Shown: positions 9,245 to 16,132 of the stretch, piece after piece | How the letters are laid out: the number at the start of each line of letters is the position of its first letter | How positions within the stretch are numbered: position 1 is the stretch's first letter | Assembly: GCA_937871775.1 (NCBI GenBank) | Contig: CALMOP010000051.1 | Location: forward strand, 1 to 33,551 | Source: an uncultured Gemmatimonadota bacterium | Lineage (GTDB): Bacteria > Gemmatimonadota > Gemmatimonadetes > Gemmatimonadales > GWC2-71-9 | Direction: 5' to 3' | Length of the DNA stretch: 33,551 bases | The notes under the pieces: generated by a model | The model's database searches: none | What the model was told of the DNA's origin: nothing | Seen by the model: the letters and a program-made list of their open reading frames with translations, nothing else | Position numbers and translations under genes: made by a program

Positions 9245-10285
9245 TCAGTAGGTGAACTGGCCCTGGACGTAGGCGGTGCTGCTGGTGGCCTTGAAGCCGT
9301 TGGGCTCATTGCCCCCCTGCCGACTTACGTGGTCCAGGTCGACCAGCAGTCGAAAATTTGGAGTGACCTGATAGGAAGCCCCTCCGATAATCCTGGTCAG
9401 CCGGTCGTTGGTCGCGGCGCTGGCGGTGTTCGGATCCGTGATGTCGACCCGGGCGAGGATGGCGATGGCGGAGTTGGGAACGTTGTAGACCCCGAAGGCG
9501 CTGAGTACCCGACCCTTTGCCACGCTGGTGCTGGCGGCGACGCTGTCCCGGGTCATGGCGTATTCCGCAGCCAGGGTGATCTGCTTCGACTTGTGGGACA
9601 GCATGCCGAGGTAGCGCTGGCGCTTGCCGCCCCCGGTCGGCTTGCCGTATTGGGCGTAACCGGTGAGCCGGAGGCCACCGACCTTTCCGGGGAGATCGGT
9701 GTTCATCAGCTTGTACGAGGCCCGGGCCATGAGGTCCTTGCGCTGGTCGCCGGGAGCGCCGCTGTAGTTCTCGCCGTTGTAGACCCCCACCTGGGCATTG
9801 AACTTCTCGTACCCCCAGTTCCCGTCGACGCCGGCACCGAAGTCCGAGGACGACACGTAGCCGCCCCGCTCCAGGGCCATCTGGCCCTGCATGCGGTAGT
9901 CCCACAGCGCCTCTTCCCAGTCGAGCCACGGGGTGTGGATCGCGCCCAGCTTGTAGGTCAGGTGGCTGTCCTCGGGGGTCCAGGCCAGGTAGGCGTATTT
10001 GATCCGGATGGCGAGATAGCTGGTGTTCGCCGAGCGGCCGGCCAGGTCCAGAGTGATGCGGGTGGTGAGTCCCTTGGGGAACTTGCCGATCGCGTTCACG
10101 TAGGCCCTGGTGACGTCGAAATTGTTCTGATGTCCGTTCAGGACGGTGTCCTTATTCAACTGGTACTGATACTGCACATACCCGACGCCGCCCACCGTGA
10201 CCGAAGGAGTCTGTGCGCCGAGCGCAACGCTCACAGCTGTGAGGAGCCCCAGGAGGGTGGCGAAGGAACGGAACCTGACTCCCAT
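9245..10285 (-). CDS. Outer-membrane porin, probably phosphate-related (OprP/OprO-like)
   Basis: The 346-residue protein starts at the ATG at 10285, with GGGGA 8 nt upstream; the longer track ORF has no signal sequence. A signal peptide (MGVRFRS, hydrophobic core, ending VALGAQ) is followed by alternating hydrophobic/polar strands rich in Tyr and Gly. The last residues, VQGQFTY, end in an aromatic residue as outer-membrane barrels do for BAM recognition. Segments such as VTRAYVNAIGKFPKGLTTRI resemble phosphate-selective porin strands. It is directly upstream of pstS and carries phased Pho-like repeats in its promoter region, so a role in phosphate entry is likely. Ion selectivity is inferred from context, not shown. 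Confidence 0.85.
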   Translation of the reverse strand: MGVRFRSFATLLGLLTAVSVALGAQTPSVTVGGVGYVQYQYQLNKDTVLNGHQNNFDVTRAYVNAIGKFPKGLTTRITLDLAGRSANTSYLAIRIKYAYLAWTPEDSHLTYKLGAIHTPWLDWEEALWDYRMQGQMALERGGYVSSSDFGAGVDGNWGYEKFNAQVGVYNGENYSGAPGDQRKDLMARASYKLMNTDLPGKVGGLRLTGYAQYGKPTGGGKRQRYLGMLSHKSKQITLAAEYAMTRDSVAASTSVAKGRVLSAFGVYNVPNSAIAILARVDITDPNTASAATNDRLTRIIGGASYQVTPNFRLLVDLDHVSRQGGNEPNGFKATSSTAYVQGQFTY

Positions 10286-10324
10286 GACATATTCCCCGAA
10301 ATTGAGTGGACCTGCTCTGACGCT

Positions 10325-10342
10325 GCTGAGGGATGTCTCAGC
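10325..10342 (-). other. Small stem-loop in the porin 5' untranslated region
   Basis: GCTGAG and CTCAGC form a 6-bp stem with a 6-nt loop, about 40 nt before the porin ATG and downstream of the phased repeats. It is too short for a terminator without a U-tract. It could stabilise the 5' end of the message, or be chance. Confidence 0.25.
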
Positions 10343-10364
10343 GCGCCGTAACAAAGCCCCGGCG

Positions 10365-10404
10365 CTGTAACGGGATGACCCGCGCCAGGTAACGACGGGG
10401 TAAA
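10365..10404 (-). promoter_or_regulatory. Candidate Pho box before the porin-pstS transcript (11-bp period)
   Basis: On the plus strand heptamers start at 10365, 10376, 10387 and 10398: CTGTAAC, TGACCCG, AGGTAAC, GGGTAAA, each separated by 4 nt. Three of the four share the GTAA core; the second is divergent. On the porin coding strand these read GTTAC or TTTAC repeats. This is the same 11-bp geometry as the array before pstC. The span lies 80-119 nt upstream of the porin ATG. Confidence 0.55.
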
Positions 10405-10570
10405 GGCACATTGTCCCGCCGTTACCGCGGGCTTGGCCCGACCCGACTGTAGGGATTCTCAAACAGTGCTTCTTCCGACATCGGCAGTGCTGTCGCCAGT
10501 GGCCGGGGGGGCGGCGGCGGTGGCAATTCCGCGCCGGTCGCGGCCACCGGCCCCGCCGGCGGGAGCCCCT

Positions 10571-11407
10571 TCATCCGCATACGGCCGCCGCGGTAAACGC
10601 TTCCTCGAGTACGCGCCCTCGGTAGGACGGTGGTGTCGGAGCTCCGAAGTGATGCAACACCGTGGGCGGCACATCCAGGAGGTGAGCAGGCAGGTCGCCA
10701 CCCCGTCCCGGGACCACGCGACCTCCCAGCAGCAGCAGCGGGATGGCATCATTGAGTGGATGTGGATGGTCATGATCCCGCTCGAGCACTCCGCCTCCGC
10801 CGTGATCCGCCGTGATGACGACCAGATGTTCCGGTGAGCTCACCAGCGACATCAGGCCCGCCAGGGACCGATCAATGGCGCCGGCGGCCTGAAGGTACGC
10901 CGGCGACATCCAGCCCCAGGCATGCCCCGCCAAGTCGGCATCGTTCAGATACGCCACCACGAAAGCCGGACCCTGCGCCTTGTCCAGAGTGTGCAGGGCG
11001 GTGTCCACCAGCCGGGTTGGCTCGCTGGCGCTGGCCTTGAGGCGGGCGACTCCCCCGAGTCGAAGCAGCGCACCGGCGAGCCAGCGTACCGAACCCGGCA
11101 ATTCTGGAGTAACCACAGTTGTCTCAACGCCATGGCGCCGCAACTCCCCCGGGAGGGGCTGCAGGCCGCGGAACCGCGGCAGGGTCCATCGTGACTGGTT
11201 GTCCATGCCATGGACACCTGGGGACACCCCGGTTCCGAGCGAGGTGAGGGCGGCCACCGTCACACTCGGTCGCACGGTGACCGCGGAACCGGCGACCCAC
11301 CCGAGACCCATCATCCGATGCAGCACCGGTGTGGTGTCGTCGCGGATGGCATCGGGCCGAAGGCCGTCGATGACCACCAGGATGGCGGTGCGCTGTCTGT
11401 ATTCCAC
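10571..11407 (-). CDS. Alkaline-phosphatase-superfamily phosphodiesterase (type I phosphodiesterase/nucleotide pyrophosphatase-like)
   Basis: Predicted metal-dependent phosphoester hydrolase of 278 residues from the GTG at 11407, with GGGGG 7 nt upstream; the track extends further into the glycosyltransferase on the other strand. Metal-binding motifs are in order: AILVVIDGLRPDAI at the N-terminus, RPSVTVAALTSLGTG carrying the likely Ser/Thr nucleophile, VHGMDN, NDADLAGHAWGW and ITADHGGGG. No signal peptide is visible, so it probably acts in the cytosol. The substrate is unknown; a phospholipid head group, nucleotide or phosphonate ester are all possible. It is divergent from the GT4 gene across a region holding two Pho-like arrays, which suggests phosphate control. 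Confidence 0.85.
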   Translation of the reverse strand: MEYRQRTAILVVIDGLRPDAIRDDTTPVLHRMMGLGWVAGSAVTVRPSVTVAALTSLGTGVSPGVHGMDNQSRWTLPRFRGLQPLPGELRRHGVETTVVTPELPGSVRWLAGALLRLGGVARLKASASEPTRLVDTALHTLDKAQGPAFVVAYLNDADLAGHAWGWMSPAYLQAAGAIDRSLAGLMSLVSSPEHLVVITADHGGGGVLERDHDHPHPLNDAIPLLLLGGRVVPGRGGDLPAHLLDVPPTVLHHFGAPTPPSYRGRVLEEAFTAAAVCG

Positions 11408-11440
11408 TCCTGATCCCCCGTCTGAGATTGTGCATGGACG

Positions 11441-11480
11441 CTGTCGGGGTCGTGTCACTTTCCGATGGTCCACGTGTCTC
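11441..11480 (-). promoter_or_regulatory. Candidate Pho box, array 1 of the divergent phosphodiesterase/GT4 region
   Basis: Heptamers on the plus strand start at 11441, 11452, 11463 and 11474: CTGTCGG, GTGTCAC, CGATGGT, GTGTCTC, with 4-nt spacers. Three of four contain TGTC; the third is degenerate. The array lies 34-73 nt upstream of the phosphodiesterase GTG, with a CACAAT (-10-like) at 11432-11427 on its coding strand. Confidence 0.5.
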
Positions 11481-11501
11481 AAGCCCGCGACGACCGGACC
11501 G

Positions 11502-11530
11502 CTGTCGTGCCTCCGTGACCAGTCCGTCAC
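11502..11530 (+). promoter_or_regulatory. Candidate Pho box, array 2 of the divergent phosphodiesterase/GT4 region
   Basis: Three heptamers start at 11502, 11513 and 11524: CTGTCGT, CCGTGAC, CCGTCAC, with exact 4-nt spacers. The array ends 33 nt before the GT4 ATG and reads in the E. coli orientation for that gene. It is out of phase with array 1 (28 nt from its last heptamer), so the two look like separate sites for the two divergent genes. Confidence 0.5.
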
Positions 11531-11563
11531 CCATTCGCGATGATGCGCAGGCATGGTATTCCC

Positions 11564-12733
11564 ATGCGAATCCTTTTCTGTACCGACACATTCCTCCCCG
11601 AGGTCAACGGGGTTACCACGGTCCTGGCGCAGATGCGGGAGGGCCTGGCTCGGCGTGGGCACCAGGTGCGGATCGCGGCCCCTCGATACCCGACCCCTGC
11701 CACGGACGAATCGGGTGTGTGGCGCCTGGGTGCCGTGGCATGCCCGGCCTATCCGCAGGTGCGGCTGTCATGGCCGTGGGGTCGTGGACTTGGAACCCAC
11801 TTCGACCAGTTCAGTCCGGAACTGGTACACGTCGTGACGGAAGGACCGCTCGGAGTCTTCGGCCGTCACTACGCCCAGCGTCGCGGCCTGCCGCTGGTTT
11901 CCTCCTTTCACACCGACTTTCCTCGTTACGCGGTGCGGTACCTGGGTCCGCTCGCGGCCGCCCCGACCTGGGCCTGGCTGCGTCGGTTCCATCAGGCCGC
12001 GGTCCTGACCCAGACTCCAAGCGATGTAACCCGCAATGAATTGCTGGTACACGGCATTCCCGGCGCGGTTGTCTGGGGCCGCAGTGTGGACGCGACCTGG
12101 TTCCGGCCGGATCGGCGCTCCGAGGGACGGCGGGTTGGGCTGGGTGCCGCGGGCCGGGCGCTGGTCCTGCACGTCGGCCGGCTGGCGGTGGAGAAGGACG
12201 TGGATACACTGGTGGCCTCGTTCACGGAGGCTCATCGGCGCCTTGGGGAGCAGGCGGTGTTCTGCGTCGCCGGCGACGGACCCCGCGGGCCCCAGGTGCG
12301 GGCGGCGCTGCCATTCGCGCGCCATGTCGGCTTTCTCGATCGCACGACGCTCGCCGATCTGTATGCGGATGCCGATGTCTTCGTGTTCCCCTCGCCTACG
12401 GAGACCTGCGGCCTGGTCGCGCTGGAGGCGCTCGCCTCGGGGATTCCGGTGATCGGGGCCAATGCAGGGGGAATACCCGAGAGCCTTCGCGAAGGCCTGA
12501 CTGGATATCTGATCGGCCCCGGGGACGCCGAGGCTTTTGCGGCGCGCATCGAAGAGCTGGTGCGGGATGGAGACCAGCGCCGGGCGATGGGGGAGGCGGC
12601 CCGGGGGTTTGCGGTCGGGCGTGATTGGGCTCGCGAGCTGGATGCGCTGGACGAGACCTACCGCAGGGTGAGGTGGACCACCACGGCGGCGGCCGCGCCC
12701 AGCGCCTGTCCCACCACGACGTCCGTGACGTAG
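11564..12733 (+). CDS. GT4-type glycosyltransferase (GT-B fold; MgtA/SqdX-like)
   Basis: Retaining glycosyltransferase of 389 residues, likely peripheral to the inner membrane and using a nucleotide sugar. The N-terminal domain starts MRILFCTDTFLPEVNGV and contains SFHTDFPRYA near residue 114. The C-terminal donor domain has VGRLAVEKDVDTL, VAGDGP and the EX7E motif in SPTETCGLVALEAL (Glu280, Glu288). WGRSVDATWFRP resembles the WGRGVD stretch of bacterial alpha-mannosyl- and lipid glycosyltransferases. ATG codons occur at 11540, 11543 and 11564; conserved sequence begins at 11564, and the earlier ones crowd the Pho-like array. The last ~20 residues (VRWTTTAAAAP...) are antisense to the PAP2 gene tail, with a 76-nt convergent overlap. 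The acceptor may be diacylglycerol or a phospholipid; this is inferred. Confidence 0.85.
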   Translation: MRILFCTDTFLPEVNGVTTVLAQMREGLARRGHQVRIAAPRYPTPATDESGVWRLGAVACPAYPQVRLSWPWGRGLGTHFDQFSPELVHVVTEGPLGVFGRHYAQRRGLPLVSSFHTDFPRYAVRYLGPLAAAPTWAWLRRFHQAAVLTQTPSDVTRNELLVHGIPGAVVWGRSVDATWFRPDRRSEGRRVGLGAAGRALVLHVGRLAVEKDVDTLVASFTEAHRRLGEQAVFCVAGDGPRGPQVRAALPFARHVGFLDRTTLADLYADADVFVFPSPTETCGLVALEALASGIPVIGANAGGIPESLREGLTGYLIGPGDAEAFAARIEELVRDGDQRRAMGEAARGFAVGRDWARELDALDETYRRVRWTTTAAAAPSACPTTTSVT

Positions 12734-13170
12734 TGCACCCGGAGATACACCCGGGAGGCGCCAACACCGAGGGCAACCGTCAGCGCCACGAGGCCGATGA
12801 GCGGGTTCTGCAGGAAGGTGGAGGCGGCCAGAGCCATGGCCGCGGCGGAATGCCCCGAGGGGAATGAGAACTGATCCGGCAGGTCCACCAGCGCCGTGAG
12901 GCCTGGCAGTCGGGCCGACGGGCGCTGGCGGATCACGGTGCGCTTGAGGAACTGCACGGCCAGGTGGGAAGACAGATTCGCGACCGCGGTCAGGATGCCG
13001 AGGTATCGAGTGTCCGGCCAGGACACCAGCAGCAGCGACACACCCACGGTGATCGTGGCGTCGCCCGCATGGGTGAGGGTGCGCAGTCCCAGGTCCATCC
13101 AGGGCGGCACGGTCCGCCGCGCCACCGCCACCATCAGTCGACCATCACCCGTGCTCACCCGCTCCAGCAT
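12658..13170 (-). CDS. PAP2-family membrane phosphatase
   Basis: Small membrane phosphatase of 170 residues; family members dephosphorylate phosphatidic acid, undecaprenyl diphosphate or similar lipid phosphates at the membrane surface. All three PAP2 signature blocks are intact: KX6RP (KRTVIRQRP, Lys76-Pro84), PSGH (104-107) and SRX5HX3D (Ser139 to Asp150). About four to five hydrophobic segments surround them, so it is a minimal core without extra domains. GGAGGAGGAG lies upstream of the ATG. It starts 76 nt after phoR on the same strand, so it probably ends the arsR-phoB-phoR transcript, and it converges on the glycosyltransferase with overlapping 3' ends. Phosphatidic acid phosphatase versus undecaprenyl-diphosphatase activity cannot be separated here. 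Confidence 0.92.
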   Translation of the reverse strand: MLERVSTGDGRLMVAVARRTVPPWMDLGLRTLTHAGDATITVGVSLLLVSWPDTRYLGILTAVANLSSHLAVQFLKRTVIRQRPSARLPGLTALVDLPDQFSFPSGHSAAAMALAASTFLQNPLIGLVALTVALGVGASRVYLRVHYVTDVVVGQALGAAAAVVVHLTLR

Positions 13171-13246
13171 CGATCTCAGGGTCTCCTCCTCCAGGATCTG
13201 TGGAGGGAGGATCGCCCGGGAGCGTCACGCTATCGCCCGGAGCTGG

Positions 13247-14968
13247 TCACGATTCCGTCTCGGATCGATCCGGGAGCCACACCCCGATCTCGGTACCCTG
13301 TCCAACGGTGCTGGCGGCCGTAATCCGACCCCCATGGGCCTCCACCAGATGGCGCACGATCGACAGCCCCAGGCCGGTCCCGCCCTCGGCACGAGACCGG
13401 TGGGGATCGGCACGATAGAAACGCTCGAAGATCCTGGGCAGGTGCTGGGAGGGGATCCCGCTGCCGGTGTCGCGGACGGCCAGGCTGACGCCTCCGGGCT
13501 CCCGGGACGCACGCACCGAGATCCGCCCGCCGGGCGGGGTGTAGCGCAGGGCATTGTCGTAGAGATTGCTGAGGACCTGACGCACCGCTTCGGGGTCGGC
13601 CCACACGCTCTCGGCGCCGGCTGTGATCTCGGTACTGAATCCGACACCCTGACGCTCGGCGCGATCGGTGAAGAAGCTCCAGCTCTCGCCGAGGAGGCTC
13701 CTGGTGTCGACCTCCTGTGGCTTCGGCTCCCAGCTTCCCGATTCGATCCGGGAGAGGTCGAGCAGGTCGTCGACCAGCCGCTGCATCCGCCGGGCGTTCC
13801 CGGCGATGACTTCCAGGAACCGCTGGGTGGTCTCGGCGTCGGGGGAATCGTTGACCAGGGTTTCCGCATATCCGGAGATCGAAGTGAGCGGGGTCTTGAG
13901 TTCGTGCGACACGTTGGCCACAAAGTCTCGGCGCACCGTCTCCAGGCGACGCAGGGCGGTCACGTCGTGCATGACCAGGAGCGCGCCCCCTTCCGGCAGC
14001 GGTCGTCCGGAGAGCAGGACGTTGCGGCCTTCGAGTTCCAGCTCCCGATCCGGAACGCTCTCGCCGCCCAGCGAGAGATCCACCACCTCCCGGGCCACCT
14101 TGGCACGGAATAACTGGGGCAGCGCGGGAAGCGGTTCCCCGGTTTCGTACCCGAGCAGCCGGCGGACCGCGGAGTTGGCGGTGACAATGCGACCGCGACT
14201 GTCCGCCGCCACCACTCCGTCCACCATCGCCTCCACCAGGGCGGCACTCTCGGCCCGCTCCTGGCGGAGCAGGCTGAATCGCTCGTCCAGTTGCTGGTGC
14301 ATGACCCGGAGGGCCTGCACCAGGTCATCGATGTCACTGATGCCAGACCGGGGAAATCGGGGGGAGACTCCCGCCGCGATCAAACGCGCCGAAGCGGTGA
14401 TCTCGGTCAGGGGGCGGGCGATCGAGCGCCCGGCCACGAACGCGAAGGCCGAGCCCAGCAGCAGGGCCAGCAGGGCGGCCGCGATGATGGCCCGCTGGGC
14501 CCGCCGGAAGATCTGCTGCGCCCCGTCCAGCGACGTCGCCACCCGGACCACGCCGGGTCCTCCCCGCACGGCGACGTACAGCATGGGCCGGTGCACCGTC
14601 CTGCTCTCCCGCTGGTCGGTCCCTACGCCGCTCAGGAGTGCTGCCTGGACCTCCGGGCGGCCGGCATGGTTCTCGATGCCTGACAGACTCTCCACCGGTG
14701 CGTCGCTCTCGGCCACCACCATACCGTCCGGGCGGATGAGGGTGATCCGGAGTCCGGTGCCCCGGGCGATCTCACGGACCGCCACCGGCCAGGCGGCGGA
14801 GTCCGCCGGCAGGGTGCGGGCAAGCAGCCGGGCGTCCCGCTCGAGGGCGCGCCGAATGTCGGCCTCGAGGTCCCGCCGCAGCGTGACATCGGCCGCCAGT
14901 GCCAGGGTGATGATCGCCACGACGCTGACCCCCAGGGTGCCAAGCACCAGCCGCCTGGCGAAGGTCAT
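13247..14968 (-). CDS. phoR: PhoR-type sensor histidine kinase
   Basis: Membrane histidine kinase of 573 residues, partner of the adjacent PhoB-like regulator. Order: TM1 (residues 8-26), a ~130-residue periplasmic sensor region, TM2 (160-179), HAMP (about 180-232), PAS (about 240-335), HisKA with the phospho-acceptor in NVSHELKTPL (His355), and HATPase with the N-box SNLYDNALRYTPPGG, G1 DTGSGIP and G2 GGTGLGL. E. coli PhoR lacks the large periplasmic domain; this one resembles the longer PhoR/PnpS type of Gram-positive and other phyla. Its ATG overlaps the phoB stop (ATGA). PhoR is favoured by that pairing, the PAS-HisKA layout and the nearby pst/phoU genes. Other stress kinases of the same family cannot be excluded. 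Confidence 0.9.
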   Translation of the reverse strand: MTFARRLVLGTLGVSVVAIITLALAADVTLRRDLEADIRRALERDARLLARTLPADSAAWPVAVREIARGTGLRITLIRPDGMVVAESDAPVESLSGIENHAGRPEVQAALLSGVGTDQRESRTVHRPMLYVAVRGGPGVVRVATSLDGAQQIFRRAQRAIIAAALLALLLGSAFAFVAGRSIARPLTEITASARLIAAGVSPRFPRSGISDIDDLVQALRVMHQQLDERFSLLRQERAESAALVEAMVDGVVAADSRGRIVTANSAVRRLLGYETGEPLPALPQLFRAKVAREVVDLSLGGESVPDRELELEGRNVLLSGRPLPEGGALLVMHDVTALRRLETVRRDFVANVSHELKTPLTSISGYAETLVNDSPDAETTQRFLEVIAGNARRMQRLVDDLLDLSRIESGSWEPKPQEVDTRSLLGESWSFFTDRAERQGVGFSTEITAGAESVWADPEAVRQVLSNLYDNALRYTPPGGRISVRASREPGGVSLAVRDTGSGIPSQHLPRIFERFYRADPHRSRAEGGTGLGLSIVRHLVEAHGGRITAASTVGQGTEIGVWLPDRSETES

Positions 14969-15672
14969 GGGCGACGAGCCCCCTTCTCGGCCGACTTGAA
15001 TCGGTACCCGAAGCCCCGTACCGTCTCGATCAGGTCGCCGGCGGCACCCAGCTTGGAGCGGAGCCGCTGGACGTGCATGTCGACCGTCCGGGTCTGGATG
15101 TCCGGCTGCGCTTCCCAGACCGTTTCCAGCAGCTGGGGTCGGGTCTGCACCCGGCCCCGCCGCTCGAGCAGCGTGACCAGCAGCTTGTATTCGGTGGCGG
15201 TGAGCTCAATTTCCGTACCCCCGACCGCGACCCGGTGTGCCGCGCGGTCGATGACGATACTCCCCGCAGACAGCGTGGACCCGCCGGCGACGGCCGGAGC
15301 GGCGAGGCGTCGGAGCAGGGCCTTCACTCGAAGGGCCAGCTCGGCGGGGGAAAACGGCTTGGTGAGATAGTCGTCGGCACCGAGCGAGAGTCCCCGGATG
15401 CGATCGGGCTCTTCGCGCCGGGCGGTCAGCAGGATCACTCCCACGTCCCGAGTCTCCTCGAGCCGCCGCAACTCGGCCAGGACGTCGTAGCCGGAGACCC
15501 CGGGCAACATCACGTCCAGTATGATGATGTCGGGTCGCTCCTCGCGAGCGGCCTTGAGCGCGTCGGGGCCGTTGGCGGCGGTGGAGACCCGATGGCCCGC
15601 CTTGGCCAGGTGATAGGCGACCAGCGCCGTGATGTCCGGCTCGTCGTCGACGACCAGGATGCGGTGAGTCAC
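14965..15672 (-). CDS. phoB: PhoB-type response regulator (OmpR/PhoB winged helix)
   Basis: Two-domain DNA-binding response regulator of 235 residues. The receiver domain has the acidic pocket VVDDEPD, the phosphorylated aspartate in ILDVMLPG (Asp53), the switch threonine in LLTAR and the lysine in YLTKPFSP. The C-terminal winged helix has ELTATEYKLLVTLLERRG and the recognition region TRTVDMHVQRLRSKLG, ending in the family signature ETVRGFGYRF. The start is a GTG at 15672 overlapping the arsR stop (GTGA). It presumably binds the 11-bp-phased repeats found before pstC, the porin and the phosphodiesterase/GT4 pair. Confidence 0.92.
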   Translation of the reverse strand: MTHRILVVDDEPDITALVAYHLAKAGHRVSTAANGPDALKAAREERPDIIILDVMLPGVSGYDVLAELRRLEETRDVGVILLTARREEPDRIRGLSLGADDYLTKPFSPAELALRVKALLRRLAAPAVAGGSTLSAGSIVIDRAAHRVAVGGTEIELTATEYKLLVTLLERRGRVQTRPQLLETVWEAQPDIQTRTVDMHVQRLRSKLGAAGDLIETVRGFGYRFKSAEKGARRP

Positions 15673-16046
15673 GGGGAGCGTCCTTCTACGGGGGGCGCGG
15701 TGCGTTGGTGGGCGCGCCGCCGGCCTTCGGTCCAGGCATTGGCCCGCTCGGTGCGCAGTGCTGGCTCATCCCGGGCGGCGTCCAGCGCAGCGGCCAGCAG
15801 CCGGCCCAACGGCTCGGCCGGGCGGCGCAAGCGGTACAACACGAATTGGCCGATGGGTGTGTCCCGGACCACCCCCACCTCCCGCAGCACCCGGAGGTGT
15901 CGGGATACCGTCGGCTGCGGGACCCCGAGCAAGGCCTGCAAATCCGACACGAACAGCGGCGCCGCCGACAGGCAGTTTACAATCCGGAACCGGGTGGGCT
16001 CCGCCAGGGTCTCGAGCAGGCGTCGGGTAGACAGGGGTCCTGACAT
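15669..16046 (-). CDS. ArsR-family winged-helix transcriptional regulator
   Basis: Small DNA-binding regulator of 125 residues from the ATG at 16046; the track uses a TTG at 16055. The winged helix begins LLETLAEPTRFRIVNCL, the usual ArsR opening, followed by VSDLQALLGVPQPTVSRHLRVLREVGVV, which carries the helix-turn-helix. The wing includes FVLYRL. The single Cys28 in RIVNCL does not form the CxC metal site of ArsR or SmtB-type alpha-5 sites, so the effector is not evidently a metal. The C-terminal ~40 residues are polar and Arg/Ala-rich. It is coupled by GTGA to phoB and is the first gene of the arsR-phoB-phoR-PAP2 set, divergent from the 5'-nucleotidase-like gene across 86 bp. Confidence 0.9.
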   Translation of the reverse strand: MSGPLSTRRLLETLAEPTRFRIVNCLSAAPLFVSDLQALLGVPQPTVSRHLRVLREVGVVRDTPIGQFVLYRLRRPAEPLGRLLAAALDAARDEPALRTERANAWTEGRRRAHQRTAPPVEGRSP

Positions 16047-16119
16047 ATGCGCCAAAACGAATACAACGCCGCCCCCGGAGATGCAAGCCGGAGCGGCGGA
16101 ATCGCCCGCGCGGCCTGTC

Positions 16120-16125
16120 TATATT
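16120..16125 (+). promoter_or_regulatory. Candidate -10 box immediately before the 5'-nucleotidase-like gene
   Basis: TATATT, five of six bases matching TATAAT, ends 7 nt before the ATG at 16133, so the message would start at or next to the start codon. No purine-rich ribosome site lies in the region and no clear -35 was found. Confidence 0.4.
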
Positions 16126-16132
16126 GCACTCC

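Noticed and set aside
10500-10570. GC-rich inverted repeat CCCGCCGGCGGG after the phosphodiesterase gene
   Set aside because: The stem has essentially no loop and no U-tract follows; such GC palindromes are expected by chance at this base composition.
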